Assembly (NCBI GenBank): GCA_039973685.1
Contig: JBDWKL010000043.1
Coordinates: 1-64,000 of the forward strand
From: Hyphomicrobiales bacterium
GTDB lineage: Bacteria > Pseudomonadota > Alphaproteobacteria > Rhizobiales > JACESI01
DNA length: 64,000 bases
Direction of reading: 5' to 3'
Position 1 is the stretch's first letter, and the number at the start of each line of letters is the position of its first letter. Shown here piece after piece: positions 34,045 to 43,027 of the stretch. Position numbers and translations under genes: made by a program. Under the pieces are notes generated by a model. It made no database searches. It saw only the letters and a list, made by a program, of their open reading frames with translations, and was not told the DNA's origin.

Positions 34045-36210
34045 TTGAACGATCAGTTTTCAAACAACAGACGTAGCAAACTTGCAAGTAGAATGCTGGA
34101 ACTGGACAGCGCCATCGATGGTGGTTTGTTCTCAGGTTTCGGCTGGGTACGTGATCTTTATATCCGTTACTCCGCTTTCATGCGCCGTTTCCGTGTTTTG
34201 GGCTGGCAACGTATACCTGTAGAGCTTGCTAATGAAGCTCTCACTTGGGGTGCGGTTGGCATGTTGCTTATGTTGGGCTTGGCCCAGCCTGCGATTTTAG
34301 CGACCAACACAGATTGGCGCAAACAGGACGACTATTCAGTCACTTTTGTCGATCGTGCAGGCGAAGTTATTGGCAGACGTGGCGTCTTCCAAAACAAGCC
34401 GATTGATTTAGAGCGGCTACCAGATCATGTCATAAAAGCAACGCTTGCAACCGAAGACCGACGGTTCTTTTCTCATATTGGCGTGGATATTTTGGGCATT
34501 GCCCGTGCTTTTGCCACCAATGTGAAAGCTGGCGGCGTGGTTGAAGGCGGATCAACGATCACACAACAGGTTGCGAAGAACATCTTCTTGAGCAATGAGC
34601 GCACCCTTTCACGGAAAGCGAAAGAAGCTTTCTTGGCCCTGTGGCTTGATGCGAATTTGACCAAACAAGAAATCTTAGAACTCTATTTCAACCGTGCCTA
34701 TTTGGGCGGCGGTGCATTTGGCATTCCGGCGGCGGCTGAATTTTATTTTGATAAAGACTATGCCGATCTAACACTCGCTGAATCAGCAATGCTATCTGGC
34801 CTCTTCAAAGCGCCAACCAACTTTGCCCCACACATCAACTTGGCATCGGCTCGCGAAAGAGCCAACGAAGTTTTGACCAATATGGTGCAAGCTGGATTCT
34901 TAACGGAAGGGCAAGTTTTGACCGCAAGGCAAAACCCTGCGTCCGCCGTCAATCGCAAACGTGAAGACAGCCCAGACTATTACCTCGATTGGGCTTACCA
35001 AGACATCTTGAAAATGAAAATTCAAGAAGACCGTGTTTTAACAGTAGTGACTGGTCTTGATAACTCTCTTCAAAAACACGCTGAACGGACCATCAATCAA
35101 TATCTCGCTGAAAACGGCAAAGCCTACAACATAACTCAAGGTGCGACTGTCGTTATGACACCTGATGGTTTTGTGAGAGCAATGGTCGGTGGCCGCGATT
35201 ATGGACAAAGCCAGTTTAACCGTGCGGTCGATGCTCTGCGCTCACCAGGTTCGACCTTCAAGGCCTATGTTTATTCAGCCGCGATGGAAGCAGGCATGAC
35301 CCCTTCTACCCGCATTGTCGATGGTCCTGTGTGGGTCAAAGGCTGGTCGCCTAAAAACTACACCCGTAGTTATTCTGGCAGCCAAACACTGACCACTGCG
35401 TTGGTAAAATCAATCAACACCATCCCAGTCAAGATCGGCTTGCAGCTGGGCGCAAAGAAGATTGTTGAGACAACACACCGCATGGGTGTAACGGCCAAAT
35501 TGCGCGCGAACCCAAGCTTGCCAATTGGCACGTCAGAAGTCTCCGTCTTGGATATGACAACAGGCTACTCCGTTTTTGCCAACGGTGGTTACAAACCACG
35601 GGCGAAAGCTGCCATTCGTATTTACGATTCCAAAGGCGAGCTCATCAGAGACTTCGGCGGCAACCAGCAAAAAGAACGTGTTTTGAAAGCAAGTTCTGTT
35701 GCCTCAATGAACGAAATCTTGTCTCAGGTACCAGAATGGGGAACAGGACGCCGCGCTAAACTCGATGACCGCAAAACGGCAGGCAAAACAGGCACCACCC
35801 AATCATACCGTGATGCTTGGTTTATTGGCTATACTGGTAATTACGTTTCTGCGGTTTGGTATGGCAATGACAACTACACGCCAACCCGTCGCCTAACAGG
35901 TGGCCGCCTTCCTGCGATGACATGGAAAGACATCATGTCTTTTGCTCACCAAGGCGTCGACAAACGCCCAATCCCTTATCTAGGCAAAGATGGGCGTTCT
36001 GACATCAAACTGGTGGAATTGGATGCACAGGGTAGCGATGTGAAAATTAAATCGATTGATCAAATCAGAGCTCTGTCTGCAAACTCCACAAAAGTTCTAG
36101 AAAATATTGGCCAACTGCTTGAGCAAAAACAAGAGAAAGTCGTCAAAGGCTTTGTGCCATTGAAGAAGGCAGAAGCCGGCAGCCTCAAGACAATAGCAGG
36201 TCAATTGTAG
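34045..36210 (+). CDS. Class A penicillin-binding protein (PBP1 type)
   Basis: This 721-residue bifunctional peptidoglycan synthase has a cytoplasmic N-terminus, a transmembrane helix (about 66-86), a GT51 glycosyltransferase domain (about 115-290) and a transpeptidase domain (about 340-650). The GT51 motifs are ATEDRRFFSHIG (catalytic Glu137) and EGGSTITQQVAKN. The transpeptidase motifs are STFK (Ser403), SIN (VKSINTIP) and KTG (581-583). The start is a TTG at 34045: its N-terminus (SKLASRMLELDSAIDGGLF) fits rhizobial homologues and no in-frame ATG lies upstream. The out-of-frame ATG at 34038 gives only a 12-codon peptide. Confidence 0.92.
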   Translation: MNDQFSNNRRSKLASRMLELDSAIDGGLFSGFGWVRDLYIRYSAFMRRFRVLGWQRIPVELANEALTWGAVGMLLMLGLAQPAILATNTDWRKQDDYSVTFVDRAGEVIGRRGVFQNKPIDLERLPDHVIKATLATEDRRFFSHIGVDILGIARAFATNVKAGGVVEGGSTITQQVAKNIFLSNERTLSRKAKEAFLALWLDANLTKQEILELYFNRAYLGGGAFGIPAAAEFYFDKDYADLTLAESAMLSGLFKAPTNFAPHINLASARERANEVLTNMVQAGFLTEGQVLTARQNPASAVNRKREDSPDYYLDWAYQDILKMKIQEDRVLTVVTGLDNSLQKHAERTINQYLAENGKAYNITQGATVVMTPDGFVRAMVGGRDYGQSQFNRAVDALRSPGSTFKAYVYSAAMEAGMTPSTRIVDGPVWVKGWSPKNYTRSYSGSQTLTTALVKSINTIPVKIGLQLGAKKIVETTHRMGVTAKLRANPSLPIGTSEVSVLDMTTGYSVFANGGYKPRAKAAIRIYDSKGELIRDFGGNQQKERVLKASSVASMNEILSQVPEWGTGRRAKLDDRKTAGKTGTTQSYRDAWFIGYTGNYVSAVWYGNDNYTPTRRLTGGRLPAMTWKDIMSFAHQGVDKRPIPYLGKDGRSDIKLVELDAQGSDVKIKSIDQIRALSANSTKVLENIGQLLEQKQEKVVKGFVPLKKAEAGSLKTIAGQL

Positions 36211-36220
36211 GCCTTATACC

Positions 36221-36790
36221 GTGCGTCACGCCATCACATTCATACTCGTTAGTCTCGCCGCCTGTATCATAGGCATTGGTTCTGCATGGTTTGCTTTGCA
36301 GGGTGATTTGAAATTTCAAAAAACTGAAATTGGCCAATGGGATATTTGGTCTAAAGCCGCCGACCCATCAGCGGATCCTTACACAAAAGCCTATCTCGCC
36401 AGAGCTGGAAAAACGTGGATGAGCACCACAGAAGGCTTGGCCTTCTTCTCAAGCGAAGACAGCAGGGGCGAGCAATACGCCAGTAATTGTGAATATAAGC
36501 TAACAGGTATCATCCCAAGAGGACGACTGTGGACGCTTACCTATTTAGAAACAGGCAAATCAAATAACAGCACGCAACCTGCCTATATCACATCTGAAGA
36601 TGTCATCTGGAGCGAAGATGAACAGCTAGAAATTTACATCTCTAAGACTGCCCAACCTGGGAACTGGTTACCACTCAATTCAAGGAAACGCTTTTCGCTG
36701 ATCTTGCGTATCTATGACACGCCATTGACGAGTGACGCCCTTGATGCAGCGATAAAGACCCCGCTTATCGAGAGGGTTAACTGCATATGA
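36221..36790 (+). CDS. DUF1214 domain protein
   Basis: This 189-residue protein has an N-terminal transmembrane or signal segment (about 5-27) and a DUF1214 domain, which in many bacteria is the C-terminal half of a single DUF1254-DUF1214 protein. Here the two halves are separate genes: this one precedes the DUF1254 gene and overlaps it by four bases. The start is a GTG 10 bases after the penicillin-binding protein stop, so all three are probably one transcript. The function is unknown. A periplasmic or membrane-anchored location is likely, since the hydrophobic segment lacks a clear cleavage site. Confidence 0.82.
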   Translation: MRHAITFILVSLAACIIGIGSAWFALQGDLKFQKTEIGQWDIWSKAADPSADPYTKAYLARAGKTWMSTTEGLAFFSSEDSRGEQYASNCEYKLTGIIPRGRLWTLTYLETGKSNNSTQPAYITSEDVIWSEDEQLEIYISKTAQPGNWLPLNSRKRFSLILRIYDTPLTSDALDAAIKTPLIERVNCI

Positions 36791-37437
36791 TGTATCTTTT
36801 CAGAATGCTGCTCTTACTCGTTGTTCTTAGTGGCCTCGTTCACATATTTGCAATTCTCGCGACCCCGTTTTTCGCAGACCAAAAAATTTGGCAAAACATC
36901 ACAGATCAAATTAAGCCCAGACAATTGGTTCCACTTAAGACGAACGAAGACGTTCTCAAGTTACTCGGTCAAGCTGACCCAGCGATGGCTTATGCAATTT
37001 GTCGGTTTGATCTTACTGATGGTCCGGTTACGCTGACATCGGATGGCCCAACTGATTTTTGGCAAGTCACAATTTATGACACCGAAAGCACCGTGATCTA
37101 CAGCCTCCACGATGGCGTATCTCAAACAAAGCAGCTCAACCTTGAAATCAGAAGTTTGAAAACAATTCAAAAGGCACAAAACACGCTTGATGATAACAAC
37201 ATTTCTGAAGCTGCGGGAAAATCACAAGGTGGCCTTCCAGTCCCCTTTACACGGCCTTTGACAAAAGCCGAACTCGCGGTTGCGAAAGCGGAAGCAGAGA
37301 CGGGTGAAGAAGATGGTTCTGTTGTTAAAACCTTGCTGAAAACCGAACTCGCTTATGTCGTATTCAAAATTTTCAGATCGTCGCGGAGTTTCGCGTCTGC
37401 GGTGGAAGAAACGTTAATTACGGCAGAGTGCAAATAG
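36787..37437 (+). CDS. DUF1254 domain protein
   Basis: This 216-residue protein has an N-terminal hydrophobic anchor (about 3-24) and a short DUF1254-like domain, including DPAMAYAICRFDLTDGPVTL and DFWQVTIYDTESTVIYSLHD. Its ATG overlaps the stop of the DUF1214 gene (ATGA-type overlap), a sign of coupled translation. The acidic, Ala/Glu-rich segment at about 155-180 looks disordered. The function is unknown; its link with the DUF1214 gene and a cell-wall synthase gene points to the envelope. Confidence 0.8.
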   Translation: MMYLFRMLLLLVVLSGLVHIFAILATPFFADQKIWQNITDQIKPRQLVPLKTNEDVLKLLGQADPAMAYAICRFDLTDGPVTLTSDGPTDFWQVTIYDTESTVIYSLHDGVSQTKQLNLEIRSLKTIQKAQNTLDDNNISEAAGKSQGGLPVPFTRPLTKAELAVAKAEAETGEEDGSVVKTLLKTELAYVVFKIFRSSRSFASAVEETLITAECK

Positions 37438-37438
37438 C

Positions 37439-38287
37439 CTATTTGATAACACCTGCATCATCGCCCCACTTTTTCTTATCCTTAGCCTTTTTGTCATCTT
37501 TCAGGTCTTCTAGTGTGATGCGAGAAGATAACAGTTCAGGATTGTCGATAAAGGGCAGTCCGCGTTTTCCGCCTCGCTCAATAAGGTCTTTATACCGCCC
37601 CAGCTCGTCAACAGCAATTTGGGCGCGCGGTGAAGGGAATTCCAAAGTCATGCGGGTAATCGCAAACTCATAAGCTTTGTAACGGAATTGAAAACTGCGC
37701 AGTGCGAGGTCGATCAATTGTTCATTTTCGAGCAATCTTGCGCGGGTGTTTTTGCGATAAATTGGCTCCAAACCCTCGGTTTCTTCCAAGAATTTCAAGC
37801 GTTGGGAATCGATTGCATAGATAACGCGCGCTTGCTCATATAATGGTGCAATGGCGCCTTGATCAGCGCGAATATCAGCAATGATCCGGTTCCAGCGTGC
37901 TTCACTTGAGCTAAACCGCTCGATACGGTGCCAAAATAAGTAAGCACGATAGTCTAACTTCTTATTGATCTGCGGAAATACGCGGGTTCGGCGCCCTTCT
38001 ATCAGGGTTCCTGAAATCCAGTCATTTGTGTGCACTGGTCGAACGATGGTCCACACGACATTTTCAAGTTTTATTTCTTCGTCTGTTCTTGCGAAAAGAG
38101 AGACGTTCTCTTTACGCCGAAGGGCAAATAATTTTCCAAAATTTGGTGCGACATGATCATGAGAAACGCTGGGCGCAGCACGGCCGAAATCGCCCGTTGG
38201 TCTTGAGCAACCGGTCAACAGGGCGCAAGCAATCGCAGCCCAAAGCAAGCACAAGTGCGCCTTGTGATTGACCGAAATCACACTCAT
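37439..38287 (-). CDS. Uncharacterised lipoprotein
   Basis: This 282-residue protein has a signal peptide with lipobox LLTGC (Cys27), so it should be lipid-anchored. The mature part is mostly helical and rich in Arg and Glu, with a central amphipathic region (about 140-220) and a lysine/aspartate-rich C-terminus (DDKKAKDKKKWGDDAG). I do not recognise a named domain. It converges on the DUF1254 gene with one base between stops, and its upstream neighbour on the same strand is a small 59-residue gene. Confidence 0.75.
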   Translation of the reverse strand: MSVISVNHKAHLCLLWAAIACALLTGCSRPTGDFGRAAPSVSHDHVAPNFGKLFALRRKENVSLFARTDEEIKLENVVWTIVRPVHTNDWISGTLIEGRRTRVFPQINKKLDYRAYLFWHRIERFSSSEARWNRIIADIRADQGAIAPLYEQARVIYAIDSQRLKFLEETEGLEPIYRKNTRARLLENEQLIDLALRSFQFRYKAYEFAITRMTLEFPSPRAQIAVDELGRYKDLIERGGKRGLPFIDNPELLSSRITLEDLKDDKKAKDKKKWGDDAGVIK

Positions 38288-38317
38288 TATTCGCCCTTTT
38301 CTATCCAGTTGTACGTT

Positions 38318-38497
38318 CTAATTGTGCCGGGCAAATGGAGATCGATGAGGTGCCAACATTGATGTGTCGGTGTATTCAACTTGAATGCCAGTAAACAGCA
38401 ATATTTCCGCGCCCTTCGCAGGAATAGGAACAATAGCGGTGGACTTATCCGCCTGCCGATTTTGCCGATAATCTTCCAGTTTAACTAGTTTATCCAT
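38318..38497 (-). CDS. Small conserved-looking protein of 59 residues
   Basis: This short gene starts at ATG 38497 (MDKLVKLEDYRQNRQ) with a GGGGTCCGGA-type ribosome-binding site. The open frame extends upstream to 38542, but without a good site. The middle reads AKGAEILLFTGIQVEY, a pattern I associate with small uncharacterised rhizobial proteins, although I cannot name a family. It is 30 bases upstream of the lipoprotein gene on the same strand. Confidence 0.55.
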   Translation of the reverse strand: MDKLVKLEDYRQNRQADKSTAIVPIPAKGAEILLFTGIQVEYTDTSMLAPHRSPFARHN

Positions 38498-38609
38498 TCC
38501 GGACCCCATAGGTAGGTGGTTCGATGCAGGAAAACTCAACACGCTGCTTTACGAGGAATCACAAACCATTTGTTCTGATTTGAGACGCCCCATTAAGACA
38601 TTAGTAAAG

Positions 38610-38624
38610 TTAACAGAGCGCTAA
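38610..38624. promoter_or_regulatory. CtrA-like site TTAA-N7-CTAA upstream of the DUF2336 gene
   Basis: TTAA at 38610-38613 and CTAA at 38621-38624 are spaced by seven bases, one mismatch from the alphaproteobacterial CtrA consensus TTAA-N7-TTAA. The site lies 52 bases upstream of the DUF2336 start codon, which is a promoter-proximal position. Such short motifs occur by chance, so this is only a candidate. Confidence 0.3.
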
Positions 38625-38675
38625 CGAATTTCTGTCATTTTAAGATCAAAGAGTTCGTAGCGTTTTGGGTGTACC

Positions 38676-39983
38676 GTGCAACAGGTTAAAAGAAACGAGT
38701 TTGATACCTTGGTTCAGGCAGACAATAACAACAGACATCAAGCAGTCTTAAAAGCAGCCAGCGAGCTGTTCGCCAGTAAAGAAGATCCCTCATGGGAAGA
38801 CGCTTTGCATTTTGAAGAGCTTTGTTTGCGCCTAATGCCCAAGTTAAATCTTCAAGCAAAAAGTGAGATCGCCGAACGTCTAGCTCATTGCTCTGCGCTT
38901 CCAAAGACAACGGCATTAACACTTGCCAAAGATGATATAGCAGTGGCCGCCCCCATATTGCACCACTATGCAGGCTTCAATGATACCGACCTTCTAACCA
39001 TCATAGCCCGTGGAACTGAACTTCATGCTTTGGCAATAGCAGGCCGTCCCAACTTATCAGACGCAGTCATGCTCGTGATTTCAAAAAAAGCGCTACCGAC
39101 CTTTCAAACGAACATTGATTATGATGAATTGCGTAGCGATCCAACGACGATCGAAGTCACAATCGTAGATAACAGTTCTCAATTAGAACAAAGTGTTGAG
39201 CAGGAATCCAACGATGATGTTCATTCTGAAATAACAGCTGTTCCAGAACGTTCAATGACTGACCGTACGATGACTGAACCGTCAGACCATGAAAACAAAG
39301 CGCGCCTCGACATAGATGTCGATATGGAACAGACGGCCCAACGCCTTATTGCTGCCACCAAGCCCAAAACAGGAATTTCCTTGTCTGGTAAAGATACCAG
39401 CGCTCGCATCTCGGGGCTTGACCGTTTCCTCGCAATGGAACATGCGCATGTTTTAACTCATGTGCACACAGCCGTTGAAAACGCTTCAGATGATAAAGTC
39501 AATCCGGCCCTAATCCTAAAGCAGGCCTATCGCAGAGCAGATAGAGCGCGTGACTTCACACAGTTAGCGCGTGAGAAGAATGTCGAGCAATTCGCAGCTT
39601 TGTTAACGCGAGAATGCGATCTGCCAGAGGACGACGCCAAGAGCGTGATCAATGATGATCACGGATTTGCACTTGCCATATGTCTCAAATCCCTCGCCCT
39701 TCCAAAGCATGTGGCTAACGAAGCATTCTTATTGCTCAACCCAAAGCTCGGCAAAGACCAAGAACAAATCTATCTACTAAATTGGTTTTATGGCCAAATC
39801 ACTCCGATGGCTGCCCATAGTGTCATCGAAGAATGGCATCCTGCCATGAAAACGCCCGGATCCGTTGAACACAAGCCTGTTTATTCTGGAAAATCTCGCA
39901 CGGAAAAGGCCCAAGGGGGCTTTGCGAAGAGCACGCCGACCAAAATCGAAGATACAGTTCAACGATCTGTCGTCAGACGTTAA
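38676..39983 (+). CDS. DUF2336 domain protein
   Basis: This 435-residue soluble protein is mostly alpha-helical, with HEAT-like repeats of the DUF2336 family (LAHCSALPKTTALTLAKDDI, then AAPILHHYAGFNDTDLLTII). An acidic linker of about 60 residues (160-215) separates it from a helical C-terminal half (ILKQAYRRADRARDFTQLAR). The start is a GTG. The family is frequent in alphaproteobacteria; known members have been tied to signalling or polar localisation, but no role is established here. It stands alone and converges on the DUF1491 gene. Confidence 0.85.
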   Translation: MQQVKRNEFDTLVQADNNNRHQAVLKAASELFASKEDPSWEDALHFEELCLRLMPKLNLQAKSEIAERLAHCSALPKTTALTLAKDDIAVAAPILHHYAGFNDTDLLTIIARGTELHALAIAGRPNLSDAVMLVISKKALPTFQTNIDYDELRSDPTTIEVTIVDNSSQLEQSVEQESNDDVHSEITAVPERSMTDRTMTEPSDHENKARLDIDVDMEQTAQRLIAATKPKTGISLSGKDTSARISGLDRFLAMEHAHVLTHVHTAVENASDDKVNPALILKQAYRRADRARDFTQLAREKNVEQFAALLTRECDLPEDDAKSVINDDHGFALAICLKSLALPKHVANEAFLLLNPKLGKDQEQIYLLNWFYGQITPMAAHSVIEEWHPAMKTPGSVEHKPVYSGKSRTEKAQGGFAKSTPTKIEDTVQRSVVRR

Positions 39984-39992
39984 ACGCTGCTT

Positions 39993-40337
39993 TTACTCAA
40001 CCACCAGTATTAAGCCGTGCTCACCAGTGCGGCTTTCACGTTCAACGATCCATAGGTCGGGATCAAAACGCTGTTCTTTACTGAGTTGCACATCTAAGTC
40101 TTCCTGCGTGGCCGCAGATAAGAGCGCATAGAAAACACGTTCATTCACATCATGTTTTTCATCAAGCAAAGATTGCGGTGCTGGACCATAAAGGTCATTC
40201 GTTCCGTCGAGCCGATTGATGATCACAAAAACTGCACCACCATGAGATGCGCCACGCTTTGAAAGAGCGGCAAAATCACCATCGGCCTGGCATTGCCGGA
40301 CATAGGCGCTTACCCAAAATTCAGAGCTCAACCGCAT
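39993..40337 (-). CDS. DUF1491 family protein
   Basis: This 114-residue cytoplasmic protein matches the DUF1491 pattern: it begins MRLSSEFWVSAYVRQCQADG, has GGAVFVIINRLDGTNDLYGPAPQ in the middle and FDPDLWIVERESR near the end. The function is unknown. It is the last gene of a kinase-peptidoglycan-binding protein-DUF1491 set on the minus strand, only five bases after the middle gene. Confidence 0.88.
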   Translation of the reverse strand: MRLSSEFWVSAYVRQCQADGDFAALSKRGASHGGAVFVIINRLDGTNDLYGPAPQSLLDEKHDVNERVFYALLSAATQEDLDVQLSKEQRFDPDLWIVERESRTGEHGLILVVE

Positions 40338-40342
40338 TATAA

Positions 40343-41188
40343 TTAAAGCTCAGTGAGCTTCGACAATTCGTCCAAAAGTGCAGTCGTGATCGTGCCGTCT
40401 GCATCAAGACCATGCTTCTTTTTGAAGTTCAAAACAGCTTCACGCGTGATTGGGCCGACAACCCCATCTGCTGTCACATCATTGTAACCGAGCCTAGCTA
40501 GCGCTTCTTGAATTTGCTTGATCATGAGCGGGTCACTAATCACCTCAGACTTCGCCTTGATAATGCTTGGTGCTGAAGAAGCTATACCCGAAGCCTTATT
40601 TTGGTCGGCGATCTTTTGACGAGCAGCAACATGGTAGCCTTCGTCTGGTCTGGAAAGTCGAATATGTTCCAGCAATTGCTTGCTTGGCTCATTTGTCACA
40701 GGTTCATTGTTTGCCCGCTGATACAGACCGATCGAAGCACGTGTTCTGGCACCGATCAAACCATCAATCTCTGAATCGAAATAACCCCGAGCAGTAAGAT
40801 GAGCCTGTATTTCTCGCACAACAGGATCTGCAATATCTTGATCGCCGGCTTGTTCCAAAACGATCTCGCTGGTTTGCGATGGCACAGGTTCTGCTGCGGC
40901 AACTTGTTGTTGAGTGCTTGCGCCAAAGATTGGCGCTGGATGCTTACCTTCTTGCAAAAATAGAGTGTTGATGCTGGCTGCACCCACCAACGCACATACA
41001 GATATGCCAACTGCTAGCTCACGTTGGTTTGAAAGAGCAAACCTTGTAAACCGCGTGACTAGGATCTGAACCAATGACGCCCCTTCATCATACGCACGAG
41101 CTTCTGTCGTTGCTGCTTGATGTGTAGGGCGCTCACCACGTTGTGGCTCTGCGCCAAGATCTGCAAGAAAATCTTTGTTTTTATTCAT
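40343..41188 (-). CDS. Membrane protein with two peptidoglycan-binding (PG_binding_1) domains
   Basis: This 281-residue protein has a cytoplasmic N-terminus of about 55 residues and one transmembrane helix (about 56-74). The periplasmic part has two PG_binding_1 repeats: about 120-172 (VREIQAHLTARGYFDSEIDG) and about 223-278 (IKQIQEALARLGYNDVTADG). It probably anchors something to the cell wall. It lies between the DivJ-like kinase (9 bases upstream) and the DUF1491 gene, all on one strand, which suggests co-transcription. Confidence 0.88.
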   Translation of the reverse strand: MNKNKDFLADLGAEPQRGERPTHQAATTEARAYDEGASLVQILVTRFTRFALSNQRELAVGISVCALVGAASINTLFLQEGKHPAPIFGASTQQQVAAAEPVPSQTSEIVLEQAGDQDIADPVVREIQAHLTARGYFDSEIDGLIGARTRASIGLYQRANNEPVTNEPSKQLLEHIRLSRPDEGYHVAARQKIADQNKASGIASSAPSIIKAKSEVISDPLMIKQIQEALARLGYNDVTADGVVGPITREAVLNFKKKHGLDADGTITTALLDELSKLTEL

Positions 41189-41197
41189 GGTCTTTCC

Positions 41198-43027
41198 TTA
41201 GGCTGTTTTATAAGCCTTTTCTTGTATCAACGTTTCAAGATCAGATAGATCTGGTAACTTTGACATTGGAGAAAAGGCTTCAACAGTATTCGAATCCGCT
41301 TCACAATCCAGCGGAATAAACACTGTTACACACGTCCCCTCGCCCAGTTCACTTTCAAATTCTACGCGTCCTTTGTGAAGTTCAGTCAAACCCTTCACCA
41401 CAGACACACCAAGCCCCGTGCCTTCATAACGTCTGTCATGCGCACTATCGGCTTGGAAGAATGGTTGTCCAATCCGCTTAAGATCAGCTTTGTTCATGCC
41501 AATGCCCGTGTCGCGAACGAAATAGGCAAGATTGTCCCCTTCAACGCGAACACCAACTGTCACAGTGTCTTTCTTGTCTGAGAACTTCAGAGCATTAGAT
41601 ATCAAGTTGATCAAAATCTGACGACACGCTCGCGAATCCGCGATTGCCTCAGGCAGATCTTCAGGGATCGTCGACACCAAATTGATTTCACGCATATCAG
41701 CTTGCTGGCTCATGATGCCTGTGCATGACCTGACAAGTTTCTCAACATTAAACGGTTCAGGAACAATATCGAAGGTGCCGCTTTCAATCTTGGACATATC
41801 CAAAATATCAGTCACAATTTGTAGCAAATGGCTGCCTGAATCGTGGATTAAGTTCACGTATTCACTCTGTTTCTCGTTTTGTAGCTTGCCAAATAGCTCT
41901 TGTTGCAAAATTTCAGAAAAGCCAATAATCGCATTAAGAGGAGTGCGCAGTTCATGGCTCATATTGGCCAAGAAGCGTGTCTTCGCATCACTTAATTGCT
42001 GCAATTCCGCGTGTGCTTCTTCAAGCGCATTCTGCTGGGCATGTCTTTCACTAATATCGCGAGTGGTCGCGACTATACCTGTAACCGTTTCATGCTCATC
42101 CCAAATCGGACGACACCGCATTTCCATCCAACTAAAATCATGGTCGCGGCAAGTCGATGAATTCATTTCAATGCAGCCACTACGAAGAACAGACGTGCGA
42201 AGACGAAATTCCGCTTTAAGTGGCAACCCTCTCGCGACAACATCTGATAAGAGCTTCAAATAGGCCGGACGATCGGCAATATGCACACGATCAAAAAGGC
42301 CCTTGTTACAAACATCAAACGGGGCAACGCCAAGCAATGTCTTGGCTGCTGGTGAGGCAAACACGATTTCACCAGTGCTATTATGCTGGGTAATCAGGTC
42401 GGTCGTGTTATTTGCCAACAAACGATAACGTTCTTGGTTGATACTTAAACGCTGTTGACTAGCGGAATAAGCTGTCTGAACACGGAAAGTGAGAGCTGCT
42501 ACATATAAGATGAGTGCAAGAGGCCCAACGAAGACACCAAATTGAGAAGAACTTGCAACAACTTCATAAGCGCTGAACCAATTAGCCTTAGTTCCAAGAA
42601 ACAAGACCGTCAAAGCCACGACCAAAGGCACTAGAGAGTAGATAATCACCCATCTACGCTTGCCCAATGCAGCCTCTGCAGGAATAACGAGCAGCCACAC
42701 CAAGGCAAAAGACTGGGTACCACCAGTAAACGCACATATTGTAGCAATTAATCCAGTAAGCGTTGTTGCAGATACCAAAAAGGCCAGCTCAAGCGATCGC
42801 GAGCGAACCAATACCAATGCCGATGCAAGGGGACCAAGCAACCACACAAAGATAATTGCCATCTCAAAAGTGAGCGCTCCACTCCACAATATCCAAATCG
42901 GAAATGCGAGGAGGGCAAAAACGCTAGATACAATCTGGGTTACTAAAAACTGTCGCTCTAATTGCGGCCAGTCTTGCTCACCAAACAGTTCACTAGAAAA
43001 TAAATCTTCTGATACTCGAAAGAACAC
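41198..43027 (-). CDS. DivJ-like membrane histidine kinase with PAS domain
   Basis: This 609-residue kinase has a membrane domain of about six helices (about 30-195) with almost no periplasmic loops. A PAS domain (about 205-335), HisKA with FLANMSHELRTPLNAIIGFS (His358) and HATPase follow (NLISNALKFSD, DTGIGM, GTGLGVSVV). The polytopic N-terminus plus PleC/DivJ-type HisKA is the layout of Caulobacter DivJ, the kinase of DivK. The name is inferred from architecture only. A peptidoglycan-binding protein gene and a DUF1491 gene follow in the same direction. Confidence 0.82.
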   Translation of the reverse strand: MFFRVSEDLFSSELFGEQDWPQLERQFLVTQIVSSVFALLAFPIWILWSGALTFEMAIIFVWLLGPLASALVLVRSRSLELAFLVSATTLTGLIATICAFTGGTQSFALVWLLVIPAEAALGKRRWVIIYSLVPLVVALTVLFLGTKANWFSAYEVVASSSQFGVFVGPLALILYVAALTFRVQTAYSASQQRLSINQERYRLLANNTTDLITQHNSTGEIVFASPAAKTLLGVAPFDVCNKGLFDRVHIADRPAYLKLLSDVVARGLPLKAEFRLRTSVLRSGCIEMNSSTCRDHDFSWMEMRCRPIWDEHETVTGIVATTRDISERHAQQNALEEAHAELQQLSDAKTRFLANMSHELRTPLNAIIGFSEILQQELFGKLQNEKQSEYVNLIHDSGSHLLQIVTDILDMSKIESGTFDIVPEPFNVEKLVRSCTGIMSQQADMREINLVSTIPEDLPEAIADSRACRQILINLISNALKFSDKKDTVTVGVRVEGDNLAYFVRDTGIGMNKADLKRIGQPFFQADSAHDRRYEGTGLGVSVVKGLTELHKGRVEFESELGEGTCVTVFIPLDCEADSNTVEAFSPMSKLPDLSDLETLIQEKAYKTA

